Assembly (NCBI GenBank): GCA_030549495.1
Contig: JAUIRK010000099.1
Coordinates: 434,001 to 498,000, forward strand
Origin: Nectonema munidae
Taxonomy: Eukaryota > Nematomorpha > Nectonematoida > Nectonematidae
DNA length: 64,000 bases
Direction: 5' to 3'
The notes beneath the pieces are model-generated. The model was not told where the DNA came from. It saw nothing but the letters and a program-made list of their open reading frames with translations, and searched no databases. The position numbers were made by a program, and so were the translations under genes. Positions 49,047 to 61,200 of this stretch are shown piece by piece (the stretch's first letter is position 1; every line of letters begins with the position of its first letter).

Positions 49047-52000
49047 TTAACGCCCTTCAACAAATGATACACCATATGAATTTATACGAAAAAAACGTTT
49101 AATTTTATCATATGTAGTGTATAATGTTTTAAGGGTATAGTAGAAAAAGTAATGCACTTTGAGAATTAATTTATTCTCGTGATTCTAATATTACTATAAC
49201 AAATTTGTGTGTTTCATCCAGTAGTTTGAATGATTACAACCTGAGAAATCCACTTAAGATGCACGATGGGGGAACTGAAAAAAAAATGCAAGCAGGGTAT
49301 TTTTCATAAAGTACCTTTATGCGGGAACAGTTTTGTTAGATTGATCGAAAAATATATCGAAGATCAATCAATGGGAAGTGAAATTGATCTTTCTCAAAAA
49401 TATTGGAAAAATAAAAGCTTTTATCCACATGGCAAACTATTCTTCTTTCAACCTTATTTTGTTATATCTCTTCCATGTAATATGCATTTTTTCATGTAGG
49501 TTTATAAGTCGTATGTTATGTATGTTTTAGTAATACAGTGTCCATATAGCACTAAATGAGGTATTGATTGCTCGGCATTCAGTTTAACGTTTGAGACGAT
49601 TCAAAATTCTTGAAATGGCCTCTGTGGCAATGAAGAGAAAATAACGAAAGCATGGGCTTTAAGCCATGGCTATAACAAATCACATGGTCACCATCCTAAA
49701 AGTTGACCTTTCCTAACTCTTACCACAGGAAAAACAAAAAAACATAATAAAAAATTAGTTGCACATGCTTTTTTAAGATTCAATTTCCTTATCCCAACTT
49801 TGATCCAAAGACACACGGAGTAGTATTTCAAACTAAATTCTTTTTCTCAGATTTCACCAAAAAATTGTGAGCTAAGGCCCTGGGTTGGCCGCATATGTCC
49901 TATTTTCCAAATCAAGTGGATGAGGCCTAAAAAAATAGGGATCAGGGAGACCTGGCTGCTAAGTAAATATTACTTTGTGTTACTTATTCTAAATAAGGTT
50001 TCTTTTCCAAATTATACTCTGCTTATTTTACTCTCACCTGCACATTCTCTGAGTTCGATTTTGTGATCGACCCCGCTCTAATATTTGTACAAGGTAAGTT
50101 TGAAGTGCATAATTTATGGAACGAAGATTTGAAAAGCAAAAGAACCCAAACTAAATGTCATGAAGGAAATAAAAATGTCTCTCTATATGTGTAAGCTGTT
50201 TATTAAGTTAACCCATTTACGACCAATGTTCCTATTTTGGAACATAAGTAATTTCATCTTCATCTGCTTTTTTCAATGACTTTGAATATAAATCGTCTGC
50301 GTTTTTTTAGATATCGTCTGCTTTGGTTGGTCTTAAATGGGTTAATGTTATTGGATGCTTGTGTACCAAAATAATTTAAATTGCGGGCGAAATGTCCAAC
50401 AACGAAATAGTACAGTGAGGATGGGACAGAATCGAAAAGTAAAAAATCCGTTTCTTACTCCCGACTTTTTTTAGACTAATTTTGTACGATTCCGAATGAG
50501 ATGCCAAAAAGTTTTGCCATTACGATTCCTCTAAATCTAAATGATTTATTTTCGGTTTTGGAAAATCCGACTTTGCGAAATCAGTATTAATTCAAGGAGA
50601 TGCCAGTTTTTCGGATACATGAGACATTTATAATGATTTTAAAATTTTATTTGAAAGCAAGATTTCTACAGTTCAAGTGTTAGTACAGCAAACCAAAGCT
50701 CTTTCTTCTTTTAGATTCACCGTTGAAGTCAGTTGTTTACGTTTGAATAAAAGCCGACCCACTTGCAATATTTTTTTCAATCTAGTTTTAGAATCTTTTT
50801 ATCCTTCATAAGGTTCATGAGGGAGAGCCAGAGGATTTGTCTACATTGAGCTGGAGCTGGAGCCTGAAAGATTAAAAATATGGCACCTATGTCTGGCTGC
50901 AGGCAACTTAAATACATGGTTGTTTCGGAAGGATGGATATATGGTCTAAACAGAATTAAAAAAAAATTGAATTTTTTTGCTAAAAATAAAATATACCCAA
51001 TTGCTAAGTAATCTCCTAAAACTTCAAAATGAAATTAGATGAGAATATAAATATTGTAAAAATAAAACTTACCAGCACAATTCATTATTGCTGCAAAATC
51101 TTATCCAGGTTTTAAATTTATTTTGAATATTTAATCTTTCAATTTATTATTAATTATAAAATATATACTGACTAAAAAAACTCAAATATACTGGGTAAGT
51201 TGGTAGGGCATCGTTAGTGTCTTTTCATTGACGAAGCCCTAATACACTCCCATGCCTAGGTATAAACAAACTGCCTTCGACAAAAATCAAACGAGAGATT
51301 TCTAGCTTCTGATCCAACTCTTCAATCAACCTGTCGATATCAGTCTACCTTATTAGATGTATTCATATTAGTAGGATAGATATTACAATTCTTAAAATAT
51401 TTAATTTTCTTAAGCATATATTTTTTATATATTACTTTTCACTTTTTGTGTTTGAAAATGGGGGTTGGAATATATCAAACTTTAATTAGAAGTAGACTCA
51501 TGCTTTTATCAGATAAAAATGATAAAAAGCAATGCCTATACAAACAAATTAAAAAATAGTGAATATATAAAGGATATAATAAATAAGTAGAATGAATGCA
51601 TGGAGAGAGGTGATGACATTTACAGAAAAGAACACATTTTCTATGTAGAACATATACGACAGATGTAAGATATATCGCTGATAGGGAGTTATTTGTGAGT
51701 AGTTTTTATAAACAGGGCACCTTTTTAAGTTCTGTATTGTGTATCATAGAGGAGTAAGTTGCTCGAATATTCAAGAATCAACAACTATCCCATAGTATAT
51801 CTTAGTACTACTTGGCGTTTATCAATAAAAAACGGCAATAAACAACGGTTTTTATTTTGTGAAATAAATTGGATGGTTTGTTTGGTTAGTTAGTCGAAAA
51901 TATCTAAAGATTTATAGTTAGAGAGCAGGTATAAAAAATGCAAAAATGTGGGGCACATGACAAATGCGGACAAATGACAAATGCGGACAAATTTTACAAC

Positions 52001-52208
52001 CCGTGCAATAATAGAAAGTAAAGCTGTTATATATTCTTTAGAATTCTGTTTTAAACCGCACGGTAAAATCGTGATATATGGCAACTCTCCTAACTGCATA
52101 CACCACTGAACTCACGCAATAAACGCTAGAAAATGGAACTTACAAATGTTAAAAAAAATGAGGCGGAGAGAGAAGAAAGACACGACGTTAGAACAGGGGA
52201 TAAAGAGA
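49047..52208. other. Region upstream of sFRP
   Basis: Should hold the sFRP promoter and 5' UTR, but no TATA or initiator could be singled out in AT-rich DNA. The piggyBac-type MITE at 50,212 is listed separately. A GC-richer stretch at 49,860-50,090 includes inverted TTCGAT/ATCGAC phrases. A short direct repeat (GACAAATGCG, twice) lies at about 51,958-51,990. Confidence 0.4.
50212..50341. mobile_element. piggyBac-type MITE
   Basis: 130 bp bounded by TTAA on both sides (50,208-50,211 and 50,342-50,345). It begins CCCATTTACGACCAA and ends as the inverse of CCCATTTAAGACCAA. TTAA duplication plus CCC-starting inverted repeats is the piggyBac signature. No coding capacity. Confidence 0.9.
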
Positions 52209-52429
52209 TCAGTTGATCAGATGTTGATTTGTGGATGTTATAGAATGCAGACGATTAAGTTTCTGAGAGGCTGGGAAAAGGATCACATAAATCACGACAA
52301 GAAATACTGCTGACGACAGGACAGACACATACACTTTGGTGTCATTGTGATTTTCACGACTGCCGCACAGCTCAGCACCAACTTCATCGAATGATTCATC
52401 AACGTTCTCCTGTCTTTGTGAATTGTGAG
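52209..52429 (-). CDS. Last exon of an unrecognised membrane protein
   Basis: Minus-strand acceptor gtgtttag, starts with two bases of a codon, then 72 residues and TGA. An acidic, polar start (RQENVDESFDEVGAELCGSR) is followed by one strong transmembrane helix (KVYVSVLSSAVFLVVIYVIL) and a short tail (FPASQKLNRLHSITSTNQHL). The GC content, open frame and acceptor support a host exon. It would be the C-terminal anchor of a single-pass protein whose earlier exons lie to the right. I do not recognise the family. Confidence 0.55.
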
Positions 52430-52632
52430 CTAAACACGCACTCCAACGCTTTCTATATCATCTCTATATTCCTTCAAGATTTCTCGATTTTTTACTCGAC
52501 AAGGAGTGTTCGCTTTTTTTCTGTCTGTCTACACGGGGGGTCCGCAATGTCCACACCGTGAGAGCCCCCTCCTATTGACAAAAGAAATGTCATGTGAGAA
52601 AAAGAAGTTATAGCCAGAAAAATGATGCTTAC

Positions 52633-52761
52633 TGATAAGGAGTCGCAACTACCATATTTCCGAAAGCTGGAACATTTGTCCCGCGAACATTCCTCAAGTA
52701 AGCCTACGCAGAATCCATGAACGGGTCCCAAGGATGTGGGGATTCCTATGCAGATTCTCAT
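52633..52761 (-). CDS. Candidate cysteine-rich exon
   Basis: Minus-strand open stretch with five cysteines (RICIGIPTSLGPVHGFCVGL, then LEECSRDKCSSFRKYGSCDS) ending at a good donor, TCA|GTAAGC. It could precede the transmembrane exon at 52,429, but it leaves phase 0 while that exon needs one base, so the two are not directly joined. Weak call. Confidence 0.3.
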
Positions 52762-53050
52762 TTTTTATAATTTTCGATAATTGTAGTTTTGAAAATGCTT
52801 ATGTATAAGTAACTTTAAAAATCATAAAGAGCGTATAAATTGAAAAAAGTAGAATAATTCATTCAAAAAAGTTTAACAGCTTATTGCTATTTATTTCATT
52901 ATAGTATTTATTTATTAGTTATTTTGATAATTAAAATTTTCCAAGTTAAAATTTACAGACATTCATTTTTCTCCTACTTCTGATTCTTACTTCTTGCTTT
53001 CTTTGCAAAGTGAATTATATAATCTTGTCATTAGTTGAAAGTAAAATACC

Positions 53051-53903
53051 AAGGCCGTATCAAGGGATCGTGGCGCCCCAGGGCAAAGGTCCTGAATGGA
53101 GCCCCTCACCCTTGCTCTTTCTTTTCTCACTCACCCCCACCCCATTCTGGTTTAAAATGTGATTTAGAAAAAAAATGCTCAGATTTTTATTAACCCACAT
53201 AATTCAGATATATACTGACTGAGTCGAAGACAGTCTCCATTAGATGTTCATTTTTCGTGTTTTAGCAGCAGCAAAATGATCGATGACTTCGTCAAAATCA
53301 ACACAATCGAGAACTTCTTTCTCAATGCTCATAAGAGCCAGACTTTGGAGGCAGGCTTGCCCCATAGTGCTCCTTAGGTAGGACTTAATAAGTTTTAGCT
53401 TGCTGAATTGACCTTTCACAGGATGCAATAGAAGTTTCAATTGTCAGTATGATCCTCAGAGCCACTTGTAGATTCGGACAGAGTCCTGAGTGCGAGGACA
53501 GGAACCCAAGTAACTCCATAGCGTTTGCCGGTTTTTCCTTCCGAGGTTCCAAAAACATTTGAATGTCCTCAATTTCCATCTCAAGCTCTGCAGCGTTGAC
53601 GTCAGTGCCACATTTTCCAGCAAACTGGTGGCTGAGTTTTTGCCGACCTTCTTGATTGCCTTCCTCCCTGGATATGCGTCTTTGCTGCTAGGGCCACATA
53701 GAACATTACTATGTAACTATGCTACATTACTCTTCTTCACGTTTCCTCAGTTGTATTGAGGGAAACCTTGGAAGGGGAATTTTTTTACATCCCCAAGCTA
53801 CACCCCCTAAGGTTCTTGACTGGGCAATGAAATGGCGCCCCTCTAGGTGTGGCAGCCCGGGGGCAATTGCCTGCCACTGCCCTCCCCCTTGATACGGCCC
53901 AAA
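53051..53903 (-). mobile_element. Internally deleted hAT element
   Basis: Ends read AAGGCCGTATCAAGGG and, inverted, TTTGGGCCGTATCAAGGG, with AAAATACC on both flanks (53,043 and 53,904) as a likely 8-bp target duplication. Inside, the minus strand keeps only the C-terminal part of a ZNF862/TTF-type hAT transposase (KLKLIKSYLRSTMGQACLQS, then LALMSIEKEVLDCVDFDEVI and HFAAAKTRKMN). The two GC-rich ends account for the unusual composition. Confidence 0.82.
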
Positions 53904-56900
53904 AAAATACCCATAGTACTTACTTAAGAAAATTGTTAAATCGTATCAAATTGAAAAAAGATGCAAAAACGAACGAACTTACAATTTTTAATGAGAATTC
54001 GCTTTTAAAAATTTTTGTCTACTCGAATAGAACTGTACTTTTGCAAGTCTAATAAAATAATTTTGAATGAAACCAGATGTGCCCGTCAAAATATATGCAT
54101 ACATTTTTTTTTGGAAATTCCCATTGGCGTACTGAGTATTTGTATGATCCATTGTCTGAATTAAAGTTAACAAATGTTGCTTATACAAGCTTTAGTATAT
54201 TATTAATTTTTTTTAAATAAGTTCAAGATAAAATAGATATTATAATTTTAATATGTATTTAAATATTTTTTAGAATTGTAATGAGATCATACATTTCAAT
54301 TCCTGTTAAATTAAGTATCGGAATTTTTTTATTTATTCGGATACTCATTCTTCAAAATTTAACCGATCCTACGCATGCCAATGCCGATTAATCGAGACAT
54401 CCCAAAATAATACAAAAAAAGGACCATTGTCCTTTAGTTTGAAGGGCGTAAGTTACTTGTTTAATGGGTTAATCTTTTAGTTAATTCATTAGTTTAATAG
54501 CCAAGTAAAATGGGGTGTCTTCATCGAGAAGGCACAATTGCACCGCGTGTATGGAACTATGAAGAAAGCAGTCTTGTTAGGGGATCAAACCCGATCCAGC
54601 ATCTACTCACGCCCCCTAGTGAATTAGATAGTTTGTTAGTTTTTTTCAGTATAAATTTAAATATTAATTATCTTTTTAGTTAACAAGTTTGTTCGTTAGT
54701 AAGAAATAGTACGTTTCGTTTTTAATAGTTATCAGTAATTAATGTAAATTAACGAAAAAATTTAAGCCGTGAAGTTAATTTTAGTCATGGGAGAAAATTT
54801 TATCACTGGGCAATGTCCTTTTCAAAAAATATTAACTCATATTTTCTGCTTTGGGAGTTGGAATCCAATTCAGAAAAATCCCACTTGGCTCCGAACGCTC
54901 AAAATTTTACTGAGTGTTAGATATTTGCTCAGCTAATGATTATAACAAAATTTGTCGAGTTGTTTTTACAAGTTCAAAAACTTTCTGACATAACTGGGGT
55001 TCGGTTTAAACGTTAATTGCTTTAGTTCGGTCCACAGATGTCATAGTCAGGTTCGGTCCGTTTCAAAATATATATACACAATCTGATCAAATCCCTGTCT
55101 GAATATAATGAGGATTGTACTGACTTGGACCAGACTGTGAACAGGAAAAAAGCAAAATTAAGATGACATTTTACCAAAAAGAGACTTTGAAGAATTTAAG
55201 TAATTTCTTAAAAAAAATTATAAACCATAAATAATTGGTTGAGTGGCGTATGTATATTTAATGCCGCCCGGAGGAGCTAATTTTGCTTCATCTCAAAATT
55301 TCAAATTAGACTTCAAAATTTATTATTAAAGGAATGAAGGGTGTAGTAAAGCATATTCGTCTAAAATATATCGAATAAACTTTTATTGATGAAATACAAA
55401 TAAATTATATGCCTCAATCAGACCCCCCCCCCCTTGTATAACGGCAGTGAATTGGTTAGAATAATTAGTTCGAGTTAGAAATTAATTAGTCCGTTATTTT
55501 AAGAGGGAAGTAATCGTTTATCAATTAGCTATTATTTGTGAAATAAAGTTTTAAGGAAATTTTTTTCTTTTTATCATATAAAATAATAATTGAATATCAA
55601 AATGCTTATCAATCAAAGTCTAGGTATATCGCTTTAGGAAGAATGCTTCAAGTAGAGTGTATTTTTATAAATCTACCTTCTTTTTGAGCCTAGGATTTTC
55701 TTTCTTTCAAATTATTGGGATAACGTCAATGTGAATATTTTAATTTATTTTGGAATAATGACTTGAAAAGTAAGGATATCTGAAGGGAAAACTTTTATTT
55801 TTAGTGTTAATAGATTTATCGCGGGAAAAAATTACGACTGGTTTGCTTCTCATAGAATGCAATTAGTAAATAGAGATGAAGACTGTTCAAATGCTAAATC
55901 AGAGGAACACATCGTCCCGCAAGTATCAAAATGCAGCGCTTCTTTTTATTAACCGATATTGGTGTCCTGTCCTGAAAAAACTGCACCTACTGATTTATTC
56001 TATTATATCAAATATAAATGATTTATACTGGCAATTTTGATGTTGGAAATCTTCTCTATACCTGTAATGGCCAAAACCTACACTTTTGTTTGTATATACC
56101 ATAGTTCATAAAAGCGCGCTGTTAAAAGACAGAGTACAGTGGCTTATCTTAGAATTTGTCTTTGAAAAGTTCTTGAAACTTTTTAATGTGTTCCCATCTA
56201 TATTTTTAAAAATCAAGACATTGAAAGGTGCTGGTGAGTGCACAACTCTGAAACGCAGCCTTCAGTCCATATGCCTCTTTTACATTGGGGTTAAAAAACA
56301 AAGTATACTATAATACCAAAATGGCACATTTTTCTTTCTATAAACATTTTCGACATTAAAATGCAATAATTGTGCTACAGTTTGTCTTCTTACACAAGAA
56401 ACAGGTCATTTCGACCTCAAGGCAATATTAATATCAATATATTTATGGACGGAATGGCAGCTGAACTGTATTTATATCAGCATTGTTTTGTTTTCTCGTT
56501 TTAAATTATATTAGAACTTTTAAGGAGTCACTAAATTAGGATCAGGCCATGGTTGCAACCAAGATAGGTGAGCCACTGCCTCTTTACCTCGCTTTCTATC
56601 TCACTACTTTACAGCTCAAATATAGTATCATAAATCCCAAATCCACGTATTATTGAATATATATTATTATTTTCAAAAACAGTGTTGAACGTTTTAATTA
56701 AAAACTTTAAAGGGCCAATTCCAATCGTGAAAACATTGAAAACACGCGCTTCTTTTCAGACGTTGGCTTTCGAAAATTAAAACCCTTCTTTTCTTTTGGA
56801 AAGATTTTTGTTATAGCGCGATTAAAAGAGTGAAAACCATCGCATGTCTGTTTGTGTGTAGTTCCATGTTAAAGTTGTTTTGACTATATTATGTTTCAAA

Positions 56901-57351
56901 CGATTTATATTTTTTTAGATCTATTTAAAATTCTTACCATATGTGTCTTACTTGTATAGGTGCGTGAGCACGTTTATACAAAACAAGCTCAAGAAGGTAA
57001 CGCCTCATTTCCATCATAGAAACGTTGGCTAAGCGTTGTCTCTCTAGCGAAAAGAAAGTGGATTGATGTTGTTTATTTCAACATAAACTTTTGTAAGTAT
57101 AAAAATAACGCAATCATTAAAGGTAGGGTTATTACTTAGGCGGATGCTGCCTTTGCAAATAAATAAGAAGGTATATCACACATCTAGTATTGTACAGGAA
57201 AGGGGTGGATTTGGAGAAGGAACAACAACATCATCCGATGAGTGCGCTAAAAAGCATGTACATAGAGAAAATGCAAACAGCCTCTTGATCTGCAGGAAGG
57301 AAGTCATTCTTGTGATGGGGGTCCGTGTTTGGCAAAGGAGCAGGAACGATT
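53904..57351. other. Gene-poor region between hAT remnant and TCF
   Basis: Contains TTAGTT-type islands at 54,450-54,500, 54,620-54,720 and 55,450-55,500, a GC-richer patch at 54,510-54,610 and a run of 11 C at 55,423. No gene recognised. TCF 3' UTR is expected at the right end. Confidence 0.45.
57072..57077 (-). terminator. Candidate polyadenylation signal, TCF
   Basis: AATAAA on the minus strand about 275 bases after the TCF stop codon. Confidence 0.35.
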
Positions 57352-58207
57352 TTACTGGAAGGAGAGTCTTTGGTGCGTTGGGTAGTGGAAGCGATGCGGC
57401 TGGTGTGTGTGCGTGACGTTGCTACTCTCCCTAGACATGATTCTTTGTAGAGGCTGCTTCATTATCAAGTTTGATGTTGGTGGACTGCTCGTGTTTTCTT
57501 CCTTTGAGAGGTAGGATGAATCCTTTGCGTCTGAACTGGAGTCCGGGGGTTGGACCGGAGACACGTCGAGTGTGGTGCATGTGATTTTGTTCTCGTCTGA
57601 GGCAGAACACGCGTTTGCGATGCCGCCCGCAAATAGCTCGTTTTTCGTAGAAGCTTTTCCCAACAAAAGATTTTCAGTGAAAAATTGCTTGCCTCTTATT
57701 TGTGAGAAGTTGGAGTGGATTGAAGATGTGTCACTGATCAAGACTTTTGTTGAACTGGATAAGAAATTTTCGTCACAAACCGACCCGCATCCGTCCGCCC
57801 CTTGGCAAGAAGACATTTTGACGTCTGCGCGAAAGTGGGACTTCTTTTTTTCTCGTTGATTCTCTTTGTCATTCGGGAAGAGAAGCATTTCTCTCTTGTG
57901 TTGTTTCGAGGACAAATCCAAGCAGTCATTCGTACTAGAGGAAGATTGACGGCCAAAACACGAAAGATCGGAATTTGGGAGACTCCGTTCGTCCTTGCCT
58001 GCCTCGCTTTTCGAAGGAAAACGAGAACAGCTGTCATCTTGGCTCAAGGAACACATGGTATTCGAGTCGTGGGCGGGACACGCATTTAACTTTGCGGGAT
58101 TGGAAAGAGTGCTGTGGTGGTTGTTGTGGGCTGCATGCGAGTGGCTCATGACACTTTCATCTGCTTCATCGGTGTCTTCTGTAAACCTAATGCATTTCTT
58201 TTTCCTT
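57352..58207 (-). CDS. pan: TCF exon: end of C-clamp and C-terminal tail
   Basis: Minus-strand acceptor gtttttag; one base in. Encodes [20 protein letters not shown], then a low-complexity tail rich in Ser, Asn, His and Lys ([34 protein letters not shown] and others) to QRLSFQ and TAA. Several open frames over the same bases on both strands are shadows. Confidence 0.9.
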
Positions 58208-61200
58208 CTAAAAACAAAATTTTATATTTTTATCTTTTATGAAAATTGAAGGGCAGCCCAAAAACAGTGCACAAAAAACTGGCCTACACATCCTTTTCAG
58301 ATTTAGGTATTTCAGTGCCTGGGTGTCTAATGTCAATACGTATATATGTATGTAAGTTTGTCTAATGCTACTCTTGTCTGAATTTATTTTGTCGAAAAGA
58401 TTTTTCGTTTATGTTGTAATGTTAAAAAGATAATTTAGTTTATAAGCTATTTTTACAAAATAAGTGTGCCATTATTTAAAGTAAAGACCAAAGTCCCACT
58501 AAACCAGGGTTCCCAACCATGGGGTCGCTAAGAGTCCTAAATAAAAACATCATCAACTCTTAATTCTAGGAGTTTTGAGGGATATTTCTCACTTATTTTA
58601 ACAAAGATTCGCGTAGATTGCTTCCAGATAACACAATCAACCGAACTTCAAGAGATGTCGTAACACATTAAATTTAAAAAAGCATTTACATCTTTTACAT
58701 TCAGTACTTCAACTTGATAAAGACTGGTGGAGTCGAACATTCCTTTTATTTAAATAAATTTGCTTTCAACTTTGCTCTTTTTATTTCAAACAAATGACCC
58801 TTCAGCACTTTCCTCATTTTTAGCGAAGATAAATGAAGAAAAGTACGAAGAAGAGAAACCCACAAAAATGATAAATCAATTTTAATTTTCCTATCACATC
58901 GGGAGAGAGAAAGAGGAAAAAAGCTGTCAAATAAGCTTTGATTGATTTATTATCTTCGTGCTTTTCTTCACAATCTTAACAAATAGTAGTTTATACACTA
59001 TTTTCATTTATGAATTCCATCTTTTCTTCATTGTAATTTTTCGTAAGTTTTTTTAATATCTTTTATATATAGCATTTTTACTTTAAGCTCGTCCTTTTTC
59101 ACTTTAAGTTCGTCCTTTTTCATTTTAAATTCATCTTTTATTAAATTCAAAATATTGCTTTATAAGTTTTTTTAGCTTTATTATTAAACTTGTCAGGACT
59201 AAAATTTCATTATGCTAAAAAAAAATGTGCAGCATATGTGATGTATTAGGATCAATCCGCTAAATATTAATATAGAAGCAGAGGGGGCACCGATGTCCAT
59301 TTCGTTGCTGTCTTTTCGCCATCACTATTCCAGCTTCTTTCTACTGAATTCGTGTCCATTAAAAGAGCTTCCGAGTTACTTAGAATTAAGTATTCAACTG
59401 AAAAAATTATTTCCAAAAGAATGAAGATGAAAAAACAGTGAAAGTAGTTCCATCAAACAACATGGTGGACATAAAAAAGATTCTCACACCTGAAAGATTA
59501 AATTTCTTAGAAAATATAATTGAAAAAATGAAGGAGGATTTTTTTTAAGAAGATCTTAGAAAGTATTACGCAAAAGAATTTCAAAATTCTGTTCCAAATT
59601 CGCAAGAATCATTGATTTTCTTGGACGAAAGTGGGTTTAATTTACATTTAAGCAGTTCACAAGCTTCGAGATAATTCATTACGAAGTTATTGAAGACGGA
59701 ACAAAAAACTTTTAGAAATTTTTCAAGAAAGTCAAAGGTATCAATCGGTTGGAGTTTCTTTCACCATATTCCTTCATGCTGAACACGTGTGAACAAGTTT
59801 TTTTCAAAGTTCTTTTTCTTCAATAATCACAGAAGGTTTGGATTCAATTTCTGTTTTGACAGCACAAATTATTATAGACATGATGGACAATATTGGAAAA
59901 GCATATAAATCCAAATCTTTACTCATTTTTGAATAAATATTTTACTTTACTTATTTTTGTAAACAAAATCATTGATTCTGAAAACTAAAAACAGAAAAGA
60001 CACAATGTGTAATTCAAATAAAAGTATGGGGTATAAAAACTAAAAAAAAATTTTCTAACAGCTTTTGTTTATTAAAGGTACCATAAAAATTTATTAAGGG
60101 ATTTTTAAAATAGACAAACTTAAAGTAAAATAGGGCGAACTTAAAGTGAATAAAGACGAACTTAATGCTATAATTTATCGATATGTGTGTGTGTTATACA
60201 CACCCAACATCATTTATGGGAGTTTGGTGAGCAAAATCGGTGGGCTAGTAATTTAATTTATATTTTATTTCAGATTCTTTAGTGATGTTCACGAGTGGTT
60301 TAAGGAAAATAATCTCAAGTCTCTTGAGATCCTCTTGGGAAAACATCCAACTCTGACAGGGAAAGTTCTTGAGTATTTTAAGAATAACATGTCAAACGTT
60401 TGCGGTTAGACAACTCTATGCACAAGGGAGTGTATTCTGTTCAACAACCAACCAAAAAATTGCAAAGTGTATGCAGCCACACACAATTGGAGTAGAGTGG
60501 GTAAAGCCAGCAGCCCTTGATATAGTTTGTACCATCCTTGGAGATGCTGAAGTGTAAAAATTAAAGTTATTCCGCTGTCAGATAACACAATCAACTGAAG
60601 AATTCAAGAGATGTCGCAAAACATTAAAGAAAAGGTAGTGGCTGCCATCAAGGAGAGTAGAACATTTTGCTTGGAGTTAGATGAGTCAACTGACGTTGGT
60701 GACGATGTCCAGGTCTTGGTATAAGCGTGGTACCAAAGGAAGAGTGATATTGATGAAAACTTTCTATTCTGTAAATCACTAGAAACAACAACAGGTGAAG
60801 ATCTTTTCAAGTTGGTTGATGGTTTCATCAAAGGAAAATGGAATCAGTGCTAGAGTGTGTTCTCTGATGGAGCACCCGCAATGTTAAGCGCCCGCCAGGG
60901 TTTTACTCCCAGAGTAAAACAGGTCAACTCCACAGTGATAGCGACTCTTTGCCTGCTTCATCGAAAAACCATGCTTCTCGATAAATGTCACTTGAGCTTA
61001 ACACTGTTATAGAAGATGTTATTCAAATAGTAAATTTTATTAAATCATCAGCATTGAATTCAAGGCTGTTTAATGAAAGGTGTTCTGATATGGGATTCGA
61101 ATATGAACATCTGCTTTACTCTTCTGCCAGAAGGCAATCACGAGGAAAAGTGCTTCAGATTACATGCGCGCAGGAGTTGAAATCTCCCTAAACTAGAAGA

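Noticed and set aside
57572-58249. Plus-strand open frames opposite the TCF 3' exon
   Set aside because: They mirror the minus-strand coding exon, which is tied to the C-clamp by splice phase.
60277-60410. Plus-strand stretch with a good acceptor and a helical open frame ([16 protein letters not shown]...), looking like a host exon
   Set aside because: [17 protein letters not shown] matches the end of a BED finger in SCAND3-type hAT transposases and the stretch lies between the hAT ends, so it is part of that element.
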